Assembly: GCA_026874595.1 (NCBI GenBank) | Contig: CM049321.1 | Span: 9,174,979-9,238,978, forward strand | From: Sipunculus nudus | Lineage: Eukaryota; Annelida; Sipuncula; Golfingiida; Sipunculidae | Reading direction: 5' to 3' | Length of the DNA stretch: 64,000 nt | In this document: in pieces, positions 11,496 through 22,000 of the stretch | How the letters are laid out: each line of letters opens with the position of its first letter | Numbering within the stretch: position 1 is the stretch's first letter | Position numbers and translations under genes: made by a program | Notes under the pieces: generated by a model | Seen by the model: only the letters and a program-made list of their open reading frames with translations | Told to the model about the DNA's origin: nothing | Databases searched by the model: none

Positions 11496-13039
11496 TCGAA
11501 CGAATACACATTTGTTGTGGTTTGCTTTATGTTTATGAGGAATTCATTTTTTTTTATATCCATGAAAGGGAACTTATCGCAGAAATAAAACCTTCCTTAA
11601 CAGGATGCCCCATCTATACATGTGAACAGTCGTTTGTAGAAAAGACTGATAGACATTCCTTGTTGCTGATTCGTTATCCATGCATTAAGCGTCAAAAGAT
11701 GAGAGACAAATGATGGTTATTATGAATAATTTTGTTATCTGTAAAATAAAGATTGATACTGTAAAGGTGTTTCATAATATCGGTCAGTAATGAATGTCCC
11801 GTCCTAGTCCAGCTGGCGACAAAATGATTTTCGTTAAAGTATACTCTGTAAAGAATTTATAATTGTAAGATGGCAAAAATGGAACTCTCCCGAAACACTT
11901 AAATAGGAAACGCGTGAAAGAACAACCTCGCGAATATTAAGTCAACCATAGTTCCGCGTGAGCGTTAGAACATCAAAAGTACTCCCGGGACAGCTTCCAG
12001 TATAAACTGGCCTCCCATCCACCGATTTTTTTTACCGGCCGGAATATGAAAAAAAGCAGGCCGATAGCACTCTCACATCTACCGATCCTACTATTTTTCC
12101 GGAGGACAAATGAGGAGAATATGTCTGTTGATAGTGTTTGATCGTAAGGACGTGTACGTTAAGAGCGGACACAATGACATTTGAGGGATCACAAATATTA
12201 CCTTTGTTGTCTGTCAGTTTAAGTCGTTGCCAATACTGTGGTGTCACTACTGTGGTTTAATAAAAATGTCTATTTCTGACTGTAGATTAGAAAAAATAAA
12301 CTAAAAGTTAAGTGTCTAAACTGTGACAGAATAATGTCTTTAAGGATATAATCCTGTCTATGATGCTGTAGTGTATAGAAGAAACTTTGTTGCACTAACC
12401 ATAATAACAACATTTCAGTGCACTTTATTGTAAATACATAAAAACTATGTCCAATCATTTTCTTCTACTGATTTAATGGCGTTCTCAGCATTTACCGCTA
12501 TGTAAAACATCCAATATGTTATTTACAGAATAAGCATATCAAGGATTTCAAAATAAGAGTTCTATGTCCGTATATAGGACATTTGCAAATATATTTGTTC
12601 TGCAAGGACCAATTTTGTGTATCATTTAGAAGGTAGGGAGGTCTCCCAAACGATAAATTTCCTTAATCTTCTTGTTTTTATCCATATTCTGTCCTATTAG
12701 AATATGGTTCTTCTCTAATCAGTTTCAAATTAACAAGTTGAAAACTTACTTGTTATAAAACAATATATTAGATTCACTCCGTAGAATTAGATACAGCAGT
12801 TGAAGCTGATTAAGTAAATTAAATTTAGTGTATGTATTAAATAGCACAGCTCTCGGCTCGGCGTGAGTTTTCTTCGAGAAAATATACCCCAGTCAACCTT
12901 TTTTGTGCAACAGTCCCCTTGAATATATTGTGTTCCAGGACATAATACATGAATCGATCCGAAACTACCCTCCAAATACGGCATGGTGGAAAGAAAAGGA
13001 GTGCATCTTCAGGTCGTGGCCCATTTCTCAGTTCTTCCA
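11496..13039. other. no confident gene; possible 3' UTR of the vWD gene
   Basis: Short ORFs only. A minus-strand open stretch at 12032-12247 has coding-like composition but no recognised domain and no clear splice context. If the candidate last exon at 13040-13052 is right, the minus-strand sequence below it is 3' UTR. Confidence 0.4.
12424..12429 (-). terminator. candidate polyadenylation signal
   Basis: AATAAA on the minus strand, about 610 bases past the candidate stop codon of the vWD-domain gene. The motif is common in AT-rich DNA, so this is only suggestive. Confidence 0.2.
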
Positions 13040-13052
13040 TTAAGTAAGGCAG
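13040..13052 (-). CDS. vWD-repeat gene candidate last exon
   Basis: The acceptor ATACTTTCAG at 13053-13054, read in the phase set by exon 5 (AG|C), gives SCLT and a TAA stop. SW....SC is how many D domains end, which supports the join, and the summed coding length (1332 bases) is a whole number of codons. The exon is tiny and lies 2.4 kb from exon 5, so a missed exon in between or an alternative ending is quite possible. The same acceptor also opens a different frame of 71 codons to 12838, which would need phase 0. Confidence 0.33.
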
Positions 13053-16000
13053 CTGAAAGTATTAAAATCATGTTGACGTTTGACGAAATGGTTTATAAAA
13101 TATCTAAGGATTCTAGGTGATATATATATATATATATATATTTATTTTTCGTATCTTGTCTGTTAGTCAACTCTTTTACATTTTCATTTTCTTTTCATTT
13201 ATTCAGGTTTAAGCTTAGGTGGCATAGATCATGCTGAACCACATCTAAAATAGAAATTTAAGTTTTGCCTTATTAATTCATTAACTGTTAGAAGCTGTCA
13301 TGCACGGTTTTGTATAGAGTAAAGGTGTTTTTTTCTACTTTTTTTGATTAAGTCAGCTATTCACTTTCCTTACATGTAGAATGAATGTAATTTCTTGCTT
13401 TCGCTGCGTGCCTATTTATAAACTGTAGGTAATTCCTGCTGAGAAAGGTTCTGTTCTTTCTGACGGATTTATAACCCTGTTTTATCAAAGCTGTTAGAAA
13501 ACACGGTACCTTTGTTGAGAAACAAAACCCCTTGTAATTGAAGGTTGTTGGTTGAGTATAAAAAAAACAACTAAAAAGTCACTAATTACAAAACGCCTTT
13601 TGTAAAACGCTAGTTGGTCAGACTTGCCGCCAGATATCCTTGTTGAATGCGTTTGCATTATTTTGGCGGGCGCCCCACATGCTATAAACACGTGGATATA
13701 AACAAAACAAACAGCCTGTGTAACGTTGGATCGACGATGTCTGGCATATTTTTATTAAAGGTTCAAGCAATTATCTTTAGTTAATAATTGTCAGTATTGA
13801 ATAGACCCCTTTAAGGGCTCATACACATTTTTCATATGTGTATAATCTCACGTTATACATGAATTTTGCTTTAAAGGGACATAATCAGGAACAATATTAT
13901 GCATGTTCTTTCACACTATCAGTTCACTTTTGCTTTATACAAAAGTTTCCAGACCAAAAATCAAAGCACAGGTCTCAGAACCTCCCCTAGAGCTGTTTAA
14001 CGCCTTATTATGGTTCTGAGTGTAAGTTAACACAGTCCATGTGTGTCTGTTCACAATAACAATGCCGCGTTATCGTAGTTCGGTCCAATTTTGCGCATGC
14101 GTGACATATCCCAAACAAGGAGTAGTCCATACCTGAACATTCTAGACCTCTCAAATATCTCTGCTAGATGGACATTACGGTCTTTCGGCCGAATGTAGAT
14201 TCATCGTAGGAGCTGTCGCATCAGATTTGTACAATATATTTTCCTCGGCCTCAGCTGAAATGACACGGGTAGCGCAGTGTGAGCCCGTGTATCGGGACCC
14301 AGGCCTGAGCCACCGCAACGTGCGATGTTTCAGCCAGCGGGAACATGTGTTACATCAGGGCATCTCACGGTTGACAGGTGTTGCTGCGCGGGCGATGCAC
14401 GGAGTCCTATGCGCTGTGCTTAGGTTTACGCCTGTGATCGCGCCCGGTCAATTGTTTTTAACATTCGTGTGCAGGAGGATGCCAACGGTTTCAGGGTAAT
14501 ATTTTGGCAGGTACCAATTCATTGCAAAGGGAAGAAACTATTTTTCGTGTTAATGCAACATGCTTCATGGGCGATTAGGCCCCTTAAAACAGCAAAACCA
14601 TCCCGATACATGGACTTGATATGTCCAACAATCTATTTCTACATGATTTTGTGTGTGATGTAAACACAGTACACGTATGTTTGTTTACGATGACAGGACT
14701 GCGTGACTGGAGGTCAGGTCAAGCACTTAGTCGAAACTTCTAAACAAGTAGAAGAAATATAACAGTAGAAGCACCAGTTAGAAGCTCGAAATCAAGATAT
14801 GTGTAGTTGCGGTATACGGACACCAGGTGGCGTGCTATATGTTTATATTTGGCACACTGATCGCGCCCAATATACTTTTTTTCCACGTATGCAGGAGTAA
14901 TATAACGGTTTCATAACGAAATACCGGTAGATACCGTAAAATATTTTGAGGATAAAACACTGTATTTTAGGTTTATTTAACATAACTGGTATATGAACAA
15001 GTCCCTTTAAAAATTACTTACACACTGCTACTATTAAGGGAAGCTATCTTGATTTATAGTTTAACAAAATGCAGGAATAAACAAAGGATCATCGAATAAA
15101 TTTTCAATATGTTCTCCTGAGTATCAATTAATGAATCGTATATGGAGTCAATATATGCTTTTCTAGCAAGACAATCAAGTCAAAGACTATTTTATGCTTT
15201 AATTTAGTTCGTCTCATAACAATAAATTATATTTTATCTTATCTTACTCTCGGGACAAGAATGAAGCTTTATAATGTGATCACATATATGGTTCCACTCT
15301 TTTCCTAAGTTTATCCTACTTTTAAATTTGTGTTTTTGCTGTTTTTAAATTAAAAATTTCCTACTTATTTTTACTTTTGATTCTATTTTCTTAGTTATGT
15401 CCTTTTTCATAAGGGTTTGTTGGACAGCCAATCATAATTTTACGTAACGATAAAATGACGTCATACTGACCTTTGATCTTTGACCCAGCTGTCACAAAAA
15501 GCTTGGATGCTCTGCGCTGTCTCGCCTTGGCTGGTCACGAGATCGTCATCCGCGCTGAAATATTATACCACCAACATCAGGAACCAAACGGCTCTCAGAA
15601 AGCGCCTAACCCCCCCCCCCCCCCCCCCCCCCATACGAAGATAATTTGCAGCCAAAATTTAATCCATAAGTATCAATATATCTTGTTAACAATATAATTA
15701 ATATCTTCCCATTACTTTATAAAGAGTTCTTGAAACATTCGTAACAACGCGTTTTACGCAAAGGATACACAGAGTTGCAAACCTATATAAAAAGCAGAGA
15801 TGTCATTTTTTGATAATTATTCCTTTTAATATATCTTAAATATTAAGTACATTCAAAATGATTTATAACAAATATATGAAGGGACCACGGTGGATTTAAA
15901 ATTATATCAGGCATATTTTTGACATTATAAATAATTGGTGTGTGCCGATGTTTCCTTCAGAAAAAGGATTTCTACACAAATTACCCAAATGCTCCAGAAA

Positions 16001-19000
16001 ACATTTATAACACATTTCACTTATAAAGAACACAATTATGATGTCAAATTACATGAATATGTCTACTTCTATCACTTACAGACGTGTCATTGATTAGCTC
16101 ACATTTATTCTGGGCTCAGCTCATGCTCATATTCCAACATAATGATATTTGAAAAATTTTAGGCGAAAATTTACTGCTGTGTAATATATAATTAATGTAA
16201 TTGAGCTCAACAATGAATTCCTCAGGAATCATTCTGTGATTTCCTTTATGAATCAATCGGATGAGTTTAGTATATTTGCAGATAAAATTATTGCAAAACT
16301 TACGTTATACATAAACAATGCAAAGGTGTTATTTTATAGAACTATTTTACTTCTTAACTATGTTAAGAGAAACATTATTTCGTTTTAAACGTTGCAATAT
16401 GGGCCTCCTTGCCAGATAGATTCTCGCAAGAATGGTGTCCTCGGAATAGTTTCATGCCCTATTCCCTCGCCCCTATCGAACCTTATACCATATTTGTTTC
16501 TCTGTGTTTTCCGAAACCGCTTTTGGGACGTGTTTTTTTTGCGTACACACTAAAAACCGAATATCACAGGTCGCTGTTCGAAATTATGGATATATACCAC
16601 TAGTTTATGCAATGGACACAATGGTGTTTTGATAGGTTTGTCTAACGAATAACATTGACTATTATCTTTCCCTGGAGAAAAGGATTTGTTTCCTTTGACG
16701 TTTTTTAGGTTCTAGGTTTTCTAGGAAAAAGGGAATGATCACAATAATGCAATGCACCTTTTCAGTGAGCATGCGCATTGCGATTCATTCTTGTCTGTCG
16801 CGCTGGTCAAATAACCCAGCGTAGCAGGGTTGTCAGGTGAAATCATTTGGAAGCAAAAGTCTAAGGTTCGTTATTGGTAATTAAGTATGCCATCATTGTT
16901 ATTATTAAGAACAATACCAACCTAATTCTGATGTTTATCATGTTAACGGATTTTGCAGATGTGCAACAGTGTTATGCTGACGTTATCTTATCTCAACCAC
17001 ATGGAGATTTTTTTTTCAGTATAAAAAGATTCTCCACGACATTTGTGTACCTTTCGCTTTACTTCCGATGTTACCCGATCACTGATGATGTCACATAGGG
17101 ATTTTCCATATTTCCCGATAACTCCCGATGTCACATCGGTTGTGAGTTATCTCAATACTTACTTGCCGTTGTTATTACCGCAAAGGCCTTCCATTTGCCC
17201 GAAGTACTTTGATTTCACCCACAGCATCAGTCTTCTGTGGCCCCACGTGACTTCCATTTTGCCAGCCTTGCAGTTGATTGTAATAGACTGGCCCTTCTTG
17301 ACTATTTTTATAGCTTTGGCCTTATAATCAGTGAAGCTGTCGAGAGGGTGTGGATCAGAATTCTGAAAATCAAAACCAAAAATATTGTTTTATTTATTTA
17401 TCTTACATATAAGGAAGAGGTCTATTTTATGTATGCCACTGCGTTTATTGTGTAATGGTGAATGTATTGATACATACAGTGGAACAGCTTCCTGGATAAT
17501 GCAGATAGAGCAAGCCAGATATCGGAATTATCGCGAGTGACCAGAATGAACGAACTGCTGATTATAAATATCGACATGAAATAACATTTGTTCCATCATT
17601 AACATTTGGTTGAGTTCAACTCCTGTACGTATGCACCCGTCAAAATCTTTAAACACAAATACTTATTGAAGGTTTAAAAAACCATATAGCAGACAATCGA
17701 GAAAAAAAAAAACATGCCGGTTTGAAGAAACATTTTCCGAGAACATTTGCTAAAATGCCGCGAAATTCCTGCTCCTTAAGTAATTATAATACCACTCCCT
17801 GAATCCACGCCGTCTGTCCGTTGTGACCATCTGTGTGTGTTAGCCACTGACGAAGCTCGTATTAGCATGGCAAGAAAATGCCGATGATTTTCGTCAAGTA
17901 TAATACTGAAGATTTTTATTTATCAATTAGCGTTTTACAGTTATTTCTCCCGCTTGAAGGTCCTTGCACGTCAGGATATTCCATATATTCCATATATGCC
18001 ACGTGGGTGTTAACAAACCCATATGTATGTTCTAAGAAAAATTAACTTTCTTCAGTTTAGTAATATGTTCTTCAAACTTACACATATGACCTGCAGTAAT
18101 ATGTTTTCCAGCTTGAATAGGGGGGGGGGGGGGGGGGGGAGGGGGTGGAGCGCCACCGTGGGGTTATTTCGGAAACTCGAAAGATTTTGTCAGGAAAAAC
18201 AAGACAACTGTGTTGATCCATGTGTAATAAAAAAAAACGAATTTTAACAAAATTTTGACATACTTTGAATGAGGCCTTACTTTATACTCCGGATATTTTT
18301 CCAGTTACACTAGGATTATGACGTATAGCTTGCGAAGGATATTGAAGAAGCGATGGATACACCACCTGTTTTCCCAACCCGGAGGCCTGTGTTTTGAAGA
18401 GGTATTTCTCGTTTGACTCACAAAATTCTAGTTTCATTTAAAAAGCAATCCAATCCTTATAAAAATGCCTTGAGGAATAAAATATCAATTTGAATAGAAG
18501 AAAATTTACGGATAAATATAATTCTGACATTTGTAATTAGATTTATGAGAAATGTACAATATTATGGAGTCTTGTGGTTGCCTGTATCTCCGTTACACGT
18601 CAATCCTCGTCGTGAGACCCGCATAGTATGGCTACCGGTATATGAGCATTCGAACATGCCTTTGTGCACGAAAGTGTCTCTCAATTATTAAATGCGCAGG
18701 AGATGGATTTTGTTTAATTCCAATTCTAATAATTCTAAAAAAACTCACACACATCGGTATATGTCGTCACGGGGCTAAGCCAGATCGAACGGTTCAATTT
18801 ACCCGGCAGGGCTTTATGAGGTGTCAAGATAAGTGGGACAGCCGAGTTCAATAGCCGACCACGCCATTTTGCCCGTCTGACAAAGAGGGTCTATATACTG
18901 CCAGAGTGTCGCACTGTAAGACTTGATGAGGATACAAATGTTTAATTCAGTTTTGATAACGCCTCATTGGCCTATGACGAAACAACTTGCTAACGTTGTC

Positions 19001-22000
19001 AAATGGCATAAACTCAAAAGCTGTGTCGTTTCATTGATCGGGTTCGGCTCTCGATTGGCATGGCTGGTCTCCACTGCTCGGATCGGCGGTGGGGATGCAT
19101 ACTCCTCCTGCCTCTGTTGACGGCCTCATACGTTTCCTTGCTCATACGTTTACTATCAGCTCCATAAATTAAAATTGACTTAAATTAATCAAAATTTCAC
19201 CTAAGAAGCGCCTTGTGATAAGGTCCCAGACCTTAGTAGTAGCTTTCTATAGCTTTTCCAGAGTTGCTTGGTCAAACCAAACTTCTTCTGTCTGCCTGAC
19301 ACCCCTTCATTGCCTACAGGTACGTTGCCACTTTTAATAAACCAGACCAATCGTTAGATATGTTTGCGCACACACCTACCATGTGCGAGAAAATTTCTGC
19401 TTTAACTCTGTATATTGTTCAATTTCTGAACTTATTAATACAAACATGCATGTCTGGCTACAGTTTACTGGATATTAACCAACGTCACAGGAAATGACGG
19501 GTTACCATTGAGACTGGATTTTCACTTTAGTTTTTGAGTTCACATGTATAATTTTGTGCTAATTCATAAATCTGTGCTTATTGTTAAGATGTACAACAAT
19601 ATTGATGCAACTGAATGTAAGGCCGTTGCAGCGCAGTCCCCAAATGACTTTTGTCACAATTCCAAGGTTTAATGGCAACGTCAACATTGGGTGTGGAAAG
19701 GGAGTATGTGTGAAAACATTTAGAATAAAAATTAGGCGGTGCAATTTGGGGTATATACCAGGTCTGAAACGCTTGAATACGCTGTGTCAAGCAGAATCAA
19801 TTAACAGACTGATGGAAAGTGTCAAAAAAATGAATGACGCTGTGCCTTTATAAGTACCAATTCGATGGAACCAATTTTACCAATTGTACGTCGTACACGG
19901 TACATGGAAAAGCCAGAGGGAAACAATGTTACCAATCGCACGCGGTGTAAAATAAATGGAACAGTCTCATGAAACACCGTGGAACCTGGTTTTGAGAGAC
20001 CCGCGCGGACAGGTCCTGTGGACAGTTGTAAATTCCAGCTGTGATCCCCAATAAATTCTTACTACGGTGCATGATTGTGGAAATTGCGGGTGTCCAATGT
20101 ACCTAAGTCATCCAAGAAAATTTCGTAAACAAAATACGTGTACCGGCGAGGTTTTCAATTGTGTTCCTCATTAGTGACCGGCCGGTTTATTTTTTTCGTC
20201 GTGTTCTTTTTTCAGTTTTATCTGACGAGCCTGATAATGTATTTTTAATAGTCCCCAGCCTTAAATAGAAGCTTGTTTAGACGCCCGGTCAAAGCAGGGG
20301 CTGAAAAAATAAACGCCCGGGCGTCTGTTAAAAGAAATACGGGAGGTATAAACAGTTCAAAATATTAAATTGACATTACTTATCTGGACTGCAGGTGTAA
20401 TCCATTAGTTTTTCCAAATTAGCGTGTAGCACCAAACCTAATCGGGAACACATTAATTTTTCGGGGGGGGGGGGGGTTAAATGGGGAGTGTGCCAAAAGA
20501 TTTTATGGTCTGGCTCAGAAACTACATAGTGAACAGATTACAAAACATAGTGGTCTTTCTTTATCTCAAAACATTTTGCTGTTTGGCCTCTTAAAACAAA
20601 GATAATAACAATTCTTAGGTAAACCAATAAATCTCGATACAAAGTCAAATATCGTCTTGTATCACTCTCATCATGTCCTTTTTTCGATACGTTGACGATA
20701 TTCTATCATCCGATAGATACGACATTTAACAACCGAAGCTGAAAGTTCATTCCGTACAAAACGGGTTAATCATCAGCTGATTGCCTTAACGTTAAGAAAC
20801 GACTGTTATAAAATAATCTGATTTGCATTTCAATATTACCGGAGATTTCTGATTGGGAATATAGATTATAACAAATCACAAATGTGTTTTATCATTACAT
20901 ACCACGTTTTACTTTATTTATCTACTGTATTTTGCAGCCGTTTCTAAACCGTTGCTTCATTTGTTCACGCTTTCGCCAGGGGGCGTTTCTACACATAACG
21001 AACCTTTTCCAATTATGAGTAATGGGACGGTAGGGACTACATGTGTTAACCGTCGAACGCTGGAAGCAAAATTTGTCACAGTTCAAGAAATCATCCCTTG
21101 TTTACATTGCACATGCAGATATGTTTCGTATATTATAAGGTAAACACCAAGAAACGCGTCTAACCCCCAGCAACGCTTTGAAGCGCAAAGAACGAGAGGA
21201 AAACACACAAAATAAAATAATATACATCACAAAATGGCTATACCTACGCCTCCGCGCGTCGTTACTGCAACTTCCGTTTATATTGCGCACAAAATGCATG
21301 TAGGATCGCACTCAAAAATGCGTGAAATTGTGTGGAAACGTTAATGAGACAGGATACCCCTGAAAACGTGGCCTTTATCGAATCCAGTCGCTTAGACAAC
21401 AGTAACATGTGAAGCGGTCTTAATTTTACTCACAACGGTGACAGCGGTAGGTGACAGGCTGTACAATTGGTCCCCGATGTGGATGTCGATGACCTGGATG
21501 ACAGTCTTCCCGGGATGGCGTGTGGAAGGTGTCGTCTTCACGTATATTGCGAAAGTCCCTTTAGTGTCCGCCGCAAATTTATACTCGCATATCCCGGAGC
21601 ATGTGAAATTGGGTGACCCATCAATGTTCGAGAAGTGAGGATCTCCAAACGCGATGCAGGGTTTGGAATCTGAAAATGAAACAGAACAAGACAGCAACTA
21701 AATATGAAAGAATAAGAAAGTCTTAAATATGAATGAATAAGACGGAACCTATAAACGAAGATTTAAAAGAAGGTATTTATTATCTCTGCCATTTTGTGAC
21801 AGTAGGTCGAGGGTTAACCAGTGGTTGTTATCTCTTGCAAGATTTGACGGGAAGTTAAGGTTGTTGTATTTTTACCAGTGTTTCTTATCTTAACCAAGAT
21901 TTGAAAAGAGGTCAAGTTTTCAGCATTTTCTCCTAACGAAAGGATTTTTATGCCGTTACCATTTTACCTCTATTAGACCCAGAATAATTACAATGACTAA

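Noticed and set aside
12032-12247. Minus-strand ORF of 71 codons (with DNKGNICDPSNVIVSALN)
   Set aside because: The composition is protein-like, but there is no domain, splice context or link to the D-domain gene. It may be a repeat.
12837-13052. Longer last exon encoding 71 codons after the acceptor at 13053-13054
   Set aside because: It needs phase 0, while exon 5 leaves phase 2. Kept only as an alternative for another transcript.
14227-14663. Plus-strand ORFs of 90 and 64 codons in a GC-richer patch
   Set aside because: No motif is recognised. The patch contains a weak local repeat and lies in an intron of the opposite-strand gene.
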